Positions 1-12,885 of a stretch of 64,000 bases of DNA are shown here, in pieces. The notes below the pieces were generated by a model. It was not told the origin of the DNA, ran no database searches, and saw nothing but the letters and a program-made list of their open reading frames with translations. Position 1 is the first letter of the stretch. Each line of letters begins with the position of its first letter. Source of the stretch: Limnomonas spitsbergensis (taxonomy: Eukaryota; Chlorophyta; Chlorophyceae; Chlamydomonadales). A program made the translations under genes and the position numbers. Where the stretch lies: contig JAYJMM010000122.1 in NCBI GenBank assembly GCA_037349105.1, positions 1,550,001 to 1,614,000 on the forward strand. The letters run 5' to 3'.

Positions 1-418
1 AAGAGGAAATCACCCAACCACCATTCTCACACCCCCAAAGAGAAAAACAAATCCAATGCCCCTGCTCCTCAAGAAAATAGCCCTCAATGGCCGTCAGTAC
101 AAGCGCCCAACTGTTCGTTTGGAATAAATGTGAAAGGCTGTGCTTAGGTATTGGTGAATATGAGGGGGGTGGGTTATGGGGGGGGGGGGGGCAACACATG
201 GTCATGGGTGTATGCAGCAAGCCAGCAAGTCATGTGACTATCATTGGCACTTGGCAGGAGTGTATGACCTGGCCGTATTTTCCGGTGAGTGGTGGTGGTG
301 GGGGTAGACTTGGGGCATTGGACGGTGTGGCCTGGGGCGTGACGGAGGCTGTACATGGCGCCAGAGAGATACGACGGCCTAGGTAAAGCAAATCTGCTGT
401 TTTTGCCATCCACCTTGG

Positions 419-690
419 GTTGGGTTGCAGTTAGCCCCCCCCCCTCACTCCAAGAGTGGGTTGCAGTTAGCCCCCCCCCCCCCCTCTCCAAGAGTGGGTT
501 GCAGTAAGCCCCCCTCCCCCCCCCCTCTCCAAGAGTGGGTTGCAGTAAGCCCCCCTCCCCCCCCCCTCTCCAAGAGTGGGTTGCAGTAAGCCCCCCTCCC
601 CCCCCCCTCTCCAAGAGTGGGTTGCAGTAAGCCCCCTCCCCCCCTTCTCCATGAGTGGAATGCAGTAAGCCCCCCCCCTCCCCTCACTTA
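419..690. repeat. 41-bp C-rich minisatellite
   Basis: About six tandem copies of a 41-bp unit made of 'gagtgggttgcagtaagc' followed by a long C run with one or two T interruptions. Copies near the left edge differ mainly in C-run length. The ORFs across it on the minus strand are by-products of the repeat. No gene is evident in 1-1,150. Confidence 0.9.
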
Positions 691-1169
691 TCATGAAGCA
701 TATGAAGCATTCATTTCCATCATGATATCACTCATGTCCTCATACCAAACTCCTTACAAGCTAGTGAGACTATGATATAGGCATCAGCTATCACTACACG
801 GCCCTCTTGATTGCTCAATTACTATGTTTGAGCGCTTCATCTTGGCAGGCCACTCCTCTAAAGAATCACCTACCTCCTTTCCCCAGCCTGAAGACTATGC
901 AGCCTCTACCTGACTCATCTACCATGAGTTGTCTAGCGACTTTTTGCAGATGAGTTTCGACCAACTGAAAGTGGTTGGCTAAGCATGTGGTTGGTATGTA
1001 CCGCCGGCTTGTCAAAAGGTCTGCAATTAGTGTACCCATCGCAAAGGTGTCCAGGTTGGCTCTCCCTTGTGAACACACAATGAAACAAAGCAGTGCTTTG
1101 TTGTCTCTCAAGCCGCTTGCAGATCCCCCTGCAATATAATTACCCGTATGGAGAACGTTTCTGGCTCAC

Positions 1170-1277
1170 ATAGAGTACGATTGTGCTTCGCCCGCTAGCC
1201 AGCTCCCACACTGTTGTTTCGCTGCCATAGCCCGTTGCCATTTGCCGCCCGTCAGTGCTGAAGGCTGCACTGAACCC
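1170..1277 (-). CDS. WD40-repeat exon (probable 3' exon of the NACHT gene)
   Basis: On the minus strand a GTGCAG acceptor opens a 108-bp, phase-0 exon that ends at a GTGAGC donor. The 36 residues fit one WD40 repeat: GFSAAFSTDGRQMATG, then TTVWELASG. In STAND NTPases, WD40 repeats often follow the NTPase core and sense the ligand, and one repeat per exon is common. I infer that this exon belongs to the NACHT gene upstream (higher coordinates, same strand), but 1.75 kb without a recognised exon separates it from the last firm exon. It could also belong to a separate gene. Confidence 0.5.
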
Positions 1278-1719
1278 CTGCACATAGGCAAACACATAGT
1301 AAGCACGTGTGTGGGAGTTGCGGCAGAATCCTAGAAATATAGAAAGACTAAGCACTCCGCTGAAGCAGGAGGCGAGAGGAACCGCCGCTTGACCCACAGC
1401 GATTCTATCCTGAAGTAGGATAGCCCGCTCACGACATTCTGCGCGGCTCTTCCAACGCCAGGCACTTCCCCCATTTACACCTGAAACGCGGTACATGATC
1501 ATTGACAGGATACGAACCACAAACCTTAGGGTGGGCTGCCAATCAGCTAAGTGCTACTCAGCCCACAGAAGTGAGCTCTTGCCTGATCGGATGATCCATC
1601 CCTCTTTCGCACCAATAATGAAGACATAGCACATATACGGTACACCATTAGGATAACAGTTGCACCCATACCCCACCCATGCCTCTGCCCTGTCTCATCA
1701 GTCTCAACCCCTCTCTCCA

Positions 1720-1812
1720 CCCCAAGAAAGAAAGAAAGCTGCGCCCCATGGGGGGCGTGAGAGGAAATAGCGTAGCCTGGGCCGAAGCCACATCCGCGCC
1801 GTTACCGTGTTC
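1720..1812 (-). repeat. SINE/LINE 3'-end fragment with hairpin and pyrimidine tail
   Basis: Read on the minus strand, this stretch has a GGCTTCGGCCCAGGCT motif, then a GC hairpin (CGCCCC..TGGGGCG), then a (CTTT)n-type tail. A related stretch lies at 31,600-31,689, and the motif recurs at 26,830-26,915, each with its own hairpin. A conserved 3' stem-loop plus a simple-repeat tail is typical of LINE/SINE termini. Family assignment is inference. Confidence 0.5.
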
Positions 1813-2019
1813 TCTCCATCAGTCCCACTACTCTTCTTGCCTTGAACTCCATGTCCAGCCCGCCCCAGCCCGCCTGTCCGCCAATCTGAAGCGTCGTCAC
1901 CCATCCTTGCTTGATCCTTGCTGCTGGCAGGTACACGGGGCTGTCCACCTGATAGGATGAAAGGGGGGGGGTCTGAATACACATTGCCATGAGTGATGGC
2001 CTTATTGGGAGTCATGGAC

Positions 2020-2104
2020 CAAGGGGAGGGGCTGGGTCAGGGGGGAGGGGGGCAAGAGAGGGGGCTGGGTCAGGGGGGAGGGGGGGGGGGCAAGAGAGTG
2101 GGTT
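2020..2104. repeat. G-rich short tandem repeat
   Basis: Two to three copies of a 'ggggctgggtcaggggggaggggggcaagagag' type unit. It lies in a 1.75-kb stretch (1,280-3,030) where I recognise no coding exon. The adjoining 3,168-3,192 contains degenerate ttagggt/ttaaggg telomere-like units. Confidence 0.75.
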
Positions 2105-3030
2105 GGGAATGACATTCCATTGGCCTTCACACCTTCTTCGCATGTGTTGCATCGAGGTTTTGAACATGGTACTGCATGCTGATAGTTATTTGTTTGTTGA
2201 GTGTGCCATGCGAACCTCAGAAAGGGATGCACACTACATTGTTTCCCGGATTTCCATGCCCTTACAGGGCGTAGCTTGCTTTCTTTCTTACTTACATTTT
2301 TCTCCACGGTTTTCTACCCCTCCCCCCCTCCACCACTTACACAAAAAGTGGCGGTGACTCATATGGCCCATCATCATCCAACATGTCAATACAAATGTAT
2401 AGCCATTACATGCCGAGGCATCAACCCATGTCCCTGAGCCTTTGGAAACAACTATTGATGTGTGATGTTCAACAACTCATCATTATTTTTCCATGTGCTG
2501 ATTCCCACCAAGGGTAGCAAAAGGCATTGACGAGGGATGGCTAAAATTAAAGGCCGCATTTTCTGAATTTTAATGGGGTCTCAATATGTCAAAACAGAGA
2601 TCATGCTGCTCAGTGGCTGAGCATCAGGCTGCAAAAAGTGGGGAATCGTGCGATTGAATTCAACTGGAATCAACGAAGCCATGGATATAACACATCTCAG
2701 CGTTGAATGCCAGTGTTGGTCACGAGGGAATCACAAAAGTTTACTGAGGTCCCGATGGATTCAAGATTTCACAGACATGGAAAAGGGTTGCGAATATTCT
2801 TTACAGGTAGGCCTAATCGCCTAAGTATACCTGGGGATCCGACAGAAGTCACAAAGGGTTGGAAACCATACGAAGTTCTTACTTGTTACTCTCATGCAAC
2901 AGAGGGGCTGTGATGCTTGATATATTGGTATTGAACAATGCTGTATGAGGAGCTCTTGCGTGTGACAAGAGGGTGGGACAATCAATACGTGGGTAGTGGA
3001 GCAGGCAACAAGTGACTCACCGGGCATAGA

Positions 3031-6000
3031 GCAGCGGTGTCGAACAAACGCTCCGGGGTCCCATCCACCTTCAAGCCGTCCTTCCGCAGCCACTTGAACA
3101 CCTGGATGTGGTCACACACATACTGTGATTTGCTAGGGGGGGGCAAGTCACTTCATTGTCCTGGGTTAAGGGTTAAGGGTTTAGGGTTTAATTTAAGTTA
3201 TAATTCCTAATGCACTTGAATCTGGACATAAAATGCATAGCATTCACACACAAGTGGGGGCGCGGGTGTTCTGGTTGCGGCATTTCTAGATTTAATCCAG
3301 CAGCATTGATGACTCGGTTCAAAATGACCTTCCCCTCCAAGCTGTCACACCCTATATTTTGGACAGCACTGGAACTCATATTTGGCTTCATTGCATAGTT
3401 AAATCAATGTTCATATCTAACAAAAGCACGGCTAGCACAGCCTTTCCTGACACTCCAACATCAACATGCTAGCCCTCACTCCTTGCCCCCTCTCATCCAA
3501 TAGGGGCCCCCGCCCCCCTCTTCACCTCTCCACTGTATTCCAGCAACCTGTCGGGGGCCACCCCCAAGTCCTTAATGAGCTTGAAGCCGCGCCCCTTGAC
3601 GCTGAAAACAGCCTCGATGAAGGAGAAGCGCCTCAGGGCCATGTCCAGTTGCAGGGAGCAGTCTGCCGCAGAATCCGGTGAGGCAAGCAGCAGGTGGTGT
3701 GCCTGTGGGGAGCAGGGGTGGGGCACTAGACATCGGCGACAGCAAGGCATATGAGGGAGGGGGGGGTCCGGATGTAGATGACAACTGGAGGGTGGCCTAC
3801 CTCCCCCACATGCACATACACACCAGATATCCACCCAGGAATCCACACCATGCAATCACCCAGAGTGGCAGCCTGCCCCTCCTCACCATGAAACTCATAG
3901 GTGTGAATCAAGCTGGACCCCCCCTGAGCTGCAGCCTTCTCCTCGTTGTTTAACACCTCCTTAGACAGCCGCATGCCCAAGGTCGTGTGGCCGGACGCCA
4001 CATCCACAGCGCGCGGACCGCTCATGGCTTTGTTCATCAGCCAGTCACTGCCAACATAGAGGGAGGCATGATTCAAAGTGATTTGCACAGGAAGCATCTA
4101 CCCCAGGAGAAGGATCATGTGACATGCCCCCTCATGTACATGAACCAAAGCATTCAAACTACTGTGCGGTTACATAACGGTTTTTATTCCTGCACTTTTA
4201 TTGTTTCAAGGTCTAATTGCTTGCTTGCATAGAGTGTGAGCCACAGTCTGCTGGTACATGAGTGACTTGTGCAACATCAAGACATGGTGGTCTGCGAGGA
4301 AGAAGAGGCAGCCCGGCAGCGAGTAGAGATGAGCAGCCAGCCCCAGCTGCTGCAACACCGAGTGGGGCAGTGGCTCCATGGCCGCCATCAGCACCTGCAG
4401 GCCACAGTGGCAGGAGTGGATCAGAAGCACTGGAGAGCTTCAGCATCACATTGTGGGTGAGGCATCCCCCGCACCCCAGATCCCCCCCGACAGATAACCG
4501 CCCTTGCATAGTTGCATTTGTTGCACAGGCAAGCACTACCATCACCCTTTTAGCAGTACAGTATTTCCAACCATGCACACCTGCAGCAGCCTGACCCAGT
4601 CCTCTTGGTGTTGGGTGCGGTCAAAGAAGTAGTGGTAGGCGCCGTACACCGCCAGGAGAGGGTCCTCTCCGGCTGATGTGACAAGGTCCTGGAGCAGTGG
4701 TTTGTGAAGGGGTCAGGAGACATTTTACTGGTGAGTGTTGAACATTCGTAGATTGCAAATTGGAATGATTAAGAAGACTCAGACCACCCACCCGTGCCAC
4801 GTTATCGCTGATGTTGCCCTCCCGCACCACCGTGTCAGTCACCAAGACACGGGGGGCAGCGGGAAGCGATGACGAGGGGACGAAGGTTGACTGGACAGCA
4901 TTGCCCTTGCCCGTGTTGATGCGCAGCCGGTGGAGGGCCATGAAAGTGACCCCGCTCTGGCCGCCTGTGCCGCTCTCCAAGGCAGGTGCAGCTCCAAAGG
5001 CCCTGCTGAGGATAGCGTCGATGCCATTGCATGCTGCATCGGGGCGGCTGGTGAAGATGAACCTACATGGCCAAAGAGGAGACGAAAAGGCACAACAATT
5101 GCGTGAGCCTGATGGGGTGCTTGTATGCACATGCTAGGTGAGTGGTCCCACTTGATGTAAAACATGCATCATACCATCTCATACATTTGCTTCCCATGCA
5201 TCCCCCCTACACGCACTTGACGCTGCGCGGCAGCTTGTCGGCAAAGCAGGTGATGATGAGCCGCAGCGCTTGGTTGCCCCCCGCCATGATGCACCCGCTG
5301 AACCCAGGTTGCAAATGCTCGAGTGGGTCCCCCTCGTCCAGCGCATCAACCAAAATGACGACTCGCTGCTAAAAGCACGTGCAAAAATCTTAAGATAATG
5401 AAGTACAAAGACAAACACGGCAGGGTGGAGGCTGCCCAATACAAGTTATGGCTGTACTAGGCAAGGTCTGGCTGTACTAGGCAAGGTCTGGCTGTACTAG
5501 GCATGGTCTGGCTGTACTAGGCAAGTCTGGCTGTACTAGGCATGGTCTGGCTGTACTAGGCAAGGTCTGGCTGTGCTAGGCATGGTCTGGCTGTACTAGG
5601 CATGGTCTGGCTGGACTAGGCAAGTCTGGCTGTACTAGGCAAGGTCTGGTTGTACTAGGCATGGTCTGGCTGTACTAGGCAAGGTCTGGCTGTACTAGGC
5701 AAGGTCTGGCTGTACTAGGCATGGTCTGGCTGTACTAGGCAAGGTCTGGCTGTATTAGGCAAGGTCTGGCTGTACTAGGCAAGGTCTGGCTGTATTAGGC
5801 AAGGTCTGGCTGTACTAGGCAAGGTCTGGCTGTATTAGGCAAGGTCTGGCTGTATTAGGCAAGGTCTGGTTGTACTAGGCAAGGTCTGGCTGTATTAGGC
5901 AAGGTCTGGCTGTACTAGGCATAGTCTGGCTGTACTAGGCATGGTCTGGCTGTACTAGGCATGGTCTGGCTGTACTAGGCATGGTCTGGCTGTACTAGGC

Positions 6001-9000
6001 ATGGTCTGGCTGTACTAGGCAAGGTCTGGCTGTACTAGGCATGGTCTGGCTGTACTGGGCAAGGTCTGGCTGTACTAGGCAAGTCTGGCTGTGCTAGGCA
6101 AGGTCTGGTTGTACTAGGCATGGTCTGGCTGTACTAGGCAAGGTCTGGTTGTACTAGGCATGGTCTGGCTGTACTAGGCAAGGTCTGGCTGTACTAGGCA
6201 AGGTCTGGCTGTACTAGGCAAGGTCTGGCTGTACTAGGCAAGGTATGGCTGTACAAAGCAAGGCTGTATCTTGCAATTTTGCATGTTCTAGGAGGCAAGA
6301 TCTGGCTGCCCCCAATAAATCTTGCGTGCCCACCTGCCCTTCCTCCAGCATGGTCTTTAAGGGTGCCAGCAACATGTCCAAAGCGGCATCAAACGTGTCA
6401 AGGCTCTCGATGGCGGACGTCTCCAGCGCCAAAAGTATCCCTTGGAATATAGGAAGAATGCACAGGGTTTGCTTTGTAGTTATTTAACGACCGTGCGGCA
6501 CCCGGTACTGCAGCACACATTCCCCAGGGGGGAACATCCGGTCGGCACCGGGTAATGCAGCACCTCAGCTGCCCATGATCTCACCTGGGGGAACTTAAAG
6601 GTAGCCGCAAGCTCGTAGTGCTTGTTGCACTCCTTGCGCAGCGCCAGCAGGTCTGAAGCCACTGAGTCTAGCTCTGGGTAGGCCGCCTCCTGGCCCGTGG
6701 CGTAGTTGAAGAAGGAGCGCTTGCGGATGTCTATCTTGTAGTTGCGGACCTTGGCGGCGAACTTCTCAATGTATTGAAGGCATAGGCATGACAGCTCCAG
6801 TCACAACAACACTCACATCATCCCAATCCAGAGGTCAGGGGAGGCTAGACTAGGCTAGGCTCTAGAATAGTTGGGTGGGGTCAAGCCTCATCTCCCCCAT
6901 ACACACCTCTTGGCCAGCTGGACGGCCAGGCTCTTGAAGATGCGGATGGGGTCCAGGCGGCTCTCGTCGTTGTGCTTGAGGAAGTGGACGGCCGCAGCAA
7001 CGTCGTCCCGGTCCAACAGCATCTAGACAGGGGCAGCGAAGCGTGGACATAATTGAGCAGCCACAGGGGCACATAAGCAAGTGTGCAAAGGCAGGGCTAC
7101 GTAGGCAGTTGTATATAGGTAGGGGTGCTGACACAGGAGCGTCGCCTGAGATGCTGCAATGTACTTTTTGCCTGGGATGTGGGAAATTCTGGGACCGATC
7201 CGGGAGACGAGGGACGGTGTTAAGCTCTCACTTTTTACAACGAGATACAATTCAGACTACATTCTTCTCATTACAACATAACAAAGATCAATACTAAATA
7301 GCAGGTCAACCGGTAACCGACAGGTGCACGCGGTTTAAACTGCAAGGTACATGTCACGCGCCAGACACACACCATGTACGGTGATGACAGTGATTGCAGT
7401 CGGTTCACAAACAGGGGTCAACAATAGCAGTGAAACAAGCATATTTGCTAGCGCAATAACAAAGGCTAATAACGAGGTCAGCCTATCTGCTGTCTTGGTA
7501 CAAGTACATAGACAGGGGTACGTAGGCAGGGGTACGTAGGCAGGGGTACGTAGGCAGGGGTACGTAGGCAGGGGTACGTAGGCAGGGGTACGTAGGCAGG
7601 GGTACGTAGGCAGGGGTACGTAGGCAGGGGTACGTAGGCAGGGGTACGTAGGCAGGGGTACGTAGGCAGGGGTACGTAGGCAGGGGTACGTAGGCAGGGG
7701 TACGTAGGCAGGAGTGCGTAGGCAGGGGTACGTAGGCAGGAGTGCGTAGGCAGGAGTGCGTAGACAGGAGTACGTAGACAGGGGTACGTAGGCAGGAGTG
7801 CGTAGGCAGGAGTACGTAGGCAGGGGTACGTAGGCAGGAGTGCGTAGGCAGGAGTACGTAGGCAGGGGTACGTAGGCAGGGGTACGTAGACAGGGGTACG
7901 TAGGAAGGGGTACGTAGGCAGGGGTACGTAGGCAGGGGTACGTAGGCAGGGGTACGTAGGCAGGGGTACGTAGGCAGGGGTACGTAGACAGGAGTGCGTA
8001 GGCAGGGGTACGTAGGCAGGGGTACGTAGGCAGGGGTACGTAGGCAGGAGTGCATAGACAGGAGTGCGTAGGCAGGAGTGCGTAGGCAGGAGTGCGTAGA
8101 CAGGAGTACGTAGGCAGGGGTACGTAGGCAGGAGTGCATAGGCAGGAGTGCGTAGACAGGAGTGCGTAGGCAGGGGTACGTAGACAGGAGTACGTAGACA
8201 GGGGTACGTAGGCAGGGGTACGTAGGCAGGGGTACGTAGACAAGAGTGCGTATGCAGGGGTACGTAGGCAGGGGTACGTAGGCAGGGGTACGTAGGCAGG
8301 GGTACGTAGACAGGGGTACGTAGGCAGGGGTACGTAGGCAGGAGTCCGTAGGCAGGGGTACGTAGGCAAGGGTACGTAGGCAGGAGTGCGTAGGCAGGAG
8401 TGCGTTGACAGGAGTACGTAGACAGGGGTACGTAGGCAGGAGTGCGTAGGCAGGAGTACGTAGGCAGGGGTACGTAGGCAGGAGTGCGTAGGCAGGAGTA
8501 CGTAGGCAGGGGTACGTAGGCAGGGGTACGTAGACAGGGGTACGTAGGCAGGGGTACGTAGGCAGGGGTACGTAGGCAGGGGTACGTAGGCAGGGGTACG
8601 TAGGCAGGGGTACGTAGACAGGAGTGCGTAGGCAGGGGTACGTAGGCAGGGGTACGTAGGCAGGGGTACGTAGGCAGGAGTGCGTAGACAGGAGTGCGTA
8701 GGCAGGAGTGCGTAGGCAGGAGTGCGTAGACAGGAGTACGTAGACATAGGTACGTAGGCAGGAGTGCGTAGGCAGGAGTGCGTAGACAGGAGTACGTAGA
8801 CAGGGGTACGTAGGCAGGAGTGCGTAGGCAGGAGTGCGTAGGTAGGGTACGTAGGCAGGAGTGCGTAGGCAGGGGTACGTAGACAGGGGTACGTAGGCAG
8901 GGGTATGTAGGCAGGAGTGCGTAGGCAGGAGTGCGTAGGCAGGGGTACGTAGACAGGGGTACGTAGGCAGGAGTGCGTAGGCAGGGGTACGTAGACAGGG

Positions 9001-12000
9001 GTACGTAGACATGGGTACGTAGGCAGGGGTACGTAGACAGGGGTACGAAGACAGGGGTACGTAGGCAGGAGTGCGTAGGCAGGGGTACGTAGGCAGGGGT
9101 ACGTAGGCAGGAGTGCGTAGGCAGGGGTACGTAGGCAGGAGTGCGTAGGCAGGGGTACGTAGACAGGGGTACGTAGGCAGGAGTGCGTAGGCAGGGGTAC
9201 GTAGACAGGGGTACGTAGGCAGGAGTGCGTAGGCAGGGGTACGTAGGCAGGGGTACGTAGGCAGGAGTGCGTAGGCAGGGGTACGTAGACAGGGGTACGT
9301 AGACAGGGGTACGTAGACAGGATTGCGTAGGCAGGGGTACGTAGACAGGGGTACGTAGGCAGGAGTGCGTAGGCAGGAGTACGTAGACAGGGGTACGTAG
9401 GCAGGAGTGCGTAGGCAGGGGTACGTAGACAGGGGTACGTAGGCAGGAGTGCGTAGGCAGGGGTACGTAGGCAGGAGTGCATAGGCAGGGGTACGTAAAC
9501 AGGGGTATGTAGGCAGGAGTGCGTAGGCAGGGGTACGTAGGCAGGGGTTCGTAGGCAGGAGTGCGTAGGCAGGGGTACGTAGGCAGGAGTGCGTAGGCAG
9601 GGGTACGTAGGCAGGAGTGCGTAGGCAGGGGTACGTAGACAGGGGTACGTAGGCAGGGGTACGTAGGCAGGAGTGCGTAGGCAGGGGTACGTAGGCAGGG
9701 GTACGTAGGCAGGGGTACGTAGACAGGAGTGCGTAGGCAGGGGTACGTAGGCAGGAGTGCGTAGGCAGGGGTACGTAGACAGGAGTGCGTAGGCAGGGGT
9801 ACGTAGGCAGGAGTGCGTAGGCAGGGGTACGTAGGCAGGGGTACGTAGACAGGAGTGCGTAGGCAGGGGTACATAGACAGGGGTACGTAGGCAGGAGTGC
9901 GTAGGCAGGAGTGCGTAGGCAGGGGTACATAGGCAGGGGTACGTAGGCAGGAGTGCGTAGGCAGGGGTACGTAGGCAGGGGTACATAGGCAGGGGTACGT
10001 AGGCAGGGGTACGTAGGCAGGGGTACGTAGGCAGGAGTGCGTAGGCAGGGGTACATAGACAGGAGTACGTAGGCAGGGGTGCGTAGGCAGGGGTACGTAG
10101 GCAGGGGTACGTAGGCAGGAGTGCGTAGGCAGGGGTACATAGACAGGGGTACGTAGGCAGGAGTGCGTAGGCAGGGGTACATAGACAGGGGTACGTAGGC
10201 AGGAGTGCGTAGGCAGGGGTACGTAGGCAGGGGTACGTAGGCAGGGGTACGTAGGCAGGGGTACGTAGGCAGGAGTTTTTAGGTAGGGGTACATAAACGG
10301 GGTAGATCTGAATGGGCACAATCAAAGGGCCATGCCGTGACCTACAACATGATCGTGAAGGTGAGCCACTACACCGCCATATTCGTGCCGTGACCCGCAG
10401 CAGTGAAACTGCTTATAGACTATTTTGTACGGCGAGCTTGCCTCCTAACTTGACGCATACGGCAGCAGAAATGGTGGACTTGCCGGTGCTGGCCCCAGCA
10501 AGCACGCACAGCACACGGCTATTCCCTGTCCTGTCATTCAGCCAGGCAAGGATGCCCTCGAAGTTCCACATTGTGCCCTCGCTGCGCATGCCCATCTGGT
10601 TCATGTCCACCTTGTAGGACAGAGGCTTAAGCATGAGCTGCAGCCTGAGCGCGGCGTCGAAGGCCAGTGTGGAGCGGTGGTGGCGCCTGGGCGGGTCAGG
10701 GGAGGTGAGGGAAAGAGGGTCCTCAGGAGGGTCGCCTGATCATTGGCTAAAGCAAGATTATAGGATTGGCTTGAGCATTGTATGCATACCTCCCACAACC
10801 CACACTCATCCTCACCCCCATCCCTACCACTCCTCACCCTCATCCTTACCCTTGCTCATCCTTTCCACTATTTGCCCCCCTTTCCAATGTATGGAGCCAC
10901 CATTGCTATTTACCACATACCCACCCCTTCCTCTGTTCTTTGATGACAGCTCCACCCCACACCCCACACCCCACACCCCGGCTGCCTTGTTGTCATTTGA
11001 GAAGAACTCCAACCCCACCTTATGTTTTTGGGGATCATGTCCTTATCCGACGCGACCTGGCACTGGCCGTCTTCCACGTCGATGCCCGCCACTACTTGTG
11101 ACAGCTCCTTACTACTCATGCCCTGAAGGACAGCAAAAAATAGGAGAGGATGGAGGGATGGAGGATGGAGGAACCAGGAGGGGGATACACCTTAGTCCAC
11201 CAGCTAAAAACTCAATGTAGACGGAAGAGGACATACGGGATCTGCAAGTGCACACCTAAGTGTCGGTGGCATGACATCATCCCCTGACTAACTGACCTGC
11301 ATGTGCAGCCCGTGTGCTCCGTGGTAGTGAAGCGTGTAGTCCCACTCGTACAGACACCACGCCCTGCACCACAGAAAGACTACGGGGCGGCTCTAAGGGC
11401 AGACTAGTGAATCAAGGCCCTTCGTTAGGGAAGACTACGGGGCGGCTCTAAGGGCAGACTAGTGAATCAAGGCCCTTCGTTAGGGCAGACTACGGGGCGG
11501 CTCTAAGGGCAGACTAGTGAATCAAGGCCCTTTGTTAGGGAAGACTACTACGGGGCGGCTCTTAGGGCAGACAAGTGAATCAAGGCCCTTCGTTAGGGAA
11601 GACTACGGGGCGGCTCTAAGGGCAGACTAGTGAATCAAGGCCCTTTGTTAGGGAAGACTACGGGGCGGCTCTAAGGGCAGACTAGTATATCAAGGCCCTT
11701 CGTTAGGGAAGACTACGGGGCGGCTCTAAGGGCAGACTAGTGAATCAAGGCCCTTCGCTAGGGAAGACTACGGGGCGGCTCTAAGGGCAGACTAGTGAAT
11801 CAAGGCCCTTTGTTAGGGAAGACTACGGGGCGGCTCTAAGGGCAGACTAGTGAATCAAGGCCCTTCGTTAGGGCAGACTACGGGGCGGCTCTAAGGGCAG
11901 ACTAGTGAATCAAGGCCCTTCGTTAGGGAAGACTACGGGGCGGCTCTAAGGGCAGACTAGTGAATCAAGGCCCTTCGTTAGGGAAGACTACTACGGGGTG

Positions 12001-12885
12001 GCTCTAAGGGCAGACTAGTGAATCAAGGCCCTTCGTTAGGGAAGACTACGGGGCGGCTCTAAGGGCAGACTAGTGAATCAAGGCCCTTCGTTAGGGAAGA
12101 CTACGGGGCGGCTCTAAGGGCAGACTAGTGAATCAAGGCCCTTTGTTAGGGAAGACTACGGGGCGGCTCTAAGGGCAGACTAGTGAATCAAGGCCCTTCG
12201 TTAGGGAAGACTACGGGGCGGCTCTAAGGGCAGACTAGTGAATCAAGGCCCTTCGTTAGGGAAGACTGCAGACAGATAGTGGGAACGGGTACATTCACAA
12301 TTCACATAGGGAGCGATCACCAGGCACAAGAAAGACGCCACCTGCTGGTTCCGCCAGGCAGTACATTTTTATGCATGTCTATCCTTCACGATTAATCCTC
12401 ATGCATGCGTGGCTCGCCTGCGTATTCTCCACTTCATTAGCAAATGTGTGTTCTTCACATATCTGTCCACAACTGCTCTGAAATAAAAAAATAAGGGCAA
12501 GGGCCGCTGAAGGGGAACTCACCTTGAGGGTGTCTTAAGCAACCAGGGCACTGTTTTCGTTGGATGTGAGGACAGCATCGTTTGGCTCAAGAGAAGCATG
12601 TGTATTCATGCCTTGCTGAAAAGTGCGAGTTGCCTGCAGGCGGTGATGAAACAAGCACCAGCATGAGATTGAAGGCACATACATGCAGTCATGCAGCAGA
12701 CCATGCATGTTACCCCGAATAATACGGTACTGACAGGCGAAGTAGTAAATCAACCGTGCTGCAAATTTCACCAGTGATGCTGAGTTGCTGCTGCTGTGGT
12801 CTACGACAGAAATAGTCTCCTTCGCAGCTGTCAATGGACCAGGCGTCGCAACCTGGTTCACGTGCTTGGAGGCACCACATCCCAT
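3031..12885 (-). CDS. Multi-exon STAND/NACHT-family NTPase (exon span)
   Basis: This is a spliced minus-strand gene. The candidate start (12,885) gives MGCGASK, a plausible N-myristoylation signal, but splicing of the first exons is unresolved. Firm exons: 11,363-11,297 (AWCLYEWDYTLHYHG, a WCxxE TIR-like motif); 11,122-11,019 (IDVEDGQCQVASDKDMI); 10,686-10,461 (MLKPLSYKVD, then Walker A VLAGASTGKSTISA); 7,022 to about 6,907 (AAVHFLKHND..SLAVQLAKR); about 6,775-6,585; about 6,450-6,334; about 5,360-5,218 (Walker B VVILVDALDEGDP); 5,062-4,793 (sensor FIFTSRPDA); about 4,690-4,575; about 4,382-4,260 (LPGCLFFLADHHVLMLHKSL); about 4,051-3,895 (DWLMNKAMSG); about 3,702-3,533; about 3,100-3,031. Reading phases agree across 11,363 to 7,022. 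NACHT/STAND proteins are nucleotide-driven signalling switches, often with C-terminal repeats; a WD40 exon lies downstream. The specific role is unknown. Confidence 0.8.
5449..6246. repeat. 20-bp intronic minisatellite
   Basis: About 40 tandem copies of 'ggtctggctgtactaggcaa'. The main variants are aa/at before the gg, 'ttgtac', 'ctgtatt', and occasional 19-bp units missing a g. It lies wholly within the NACHT-gene intron between the exon ending near 6,334 and the Walker B exon. Confidence 0.95.
7505..10290. repeat. 14-bp intronic minisatellite, about 200 copies
   Basis: The unit is 'aggcaggggtacgt'. Three variants dominate: the basic unit, one with the linked changes 'ggagtgcgt', and one with 'agacagg'. 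Both edges (7,505-7,710 and about 10,200-10,275) are nearly pure basic units and the centre is a mosaic. Because 14 is not a multiple of 3 and the unit has no stop on the minus strand, all three minus frames stay open for about 900-1,000 codons. It fills the intron just after the Walker A exon. Confidence 0.95.
11377..12268. repeat. 56-bp intronic minisatellite, about 16 copies
   Basis: The unit starts 'agactacggggcggctcta' and ends 'aggcccttcgttagggaa'. Copies are very alike, with a cttcg/ctttg polymorphism and two copies carrying an extra 'act'. Each unit holds an inverted pair AAGGGC...GCCCTT with about 17 nt between, so single strands can form a small hairpin per unit. It lies in an intron upstream of the WCxxE exon of the NACHT gene. 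Confidence 0.95.

Noticed and set aside
3168..3192. Telomere repeat tract
   Set aside because: Only a few degenerate ttaaggg/tttaggg units, also seen near 28,000-28,060 within an intron. Not a chromosome end.
7335..10325. Three overlapping minus-strand ORFs of 996, 947 and 899 codons
   Set aside because: All three frames are open only because a 14-bp stop-free unit is repeated. The products are the same short peptide motif in each frame, with no start context or domain.
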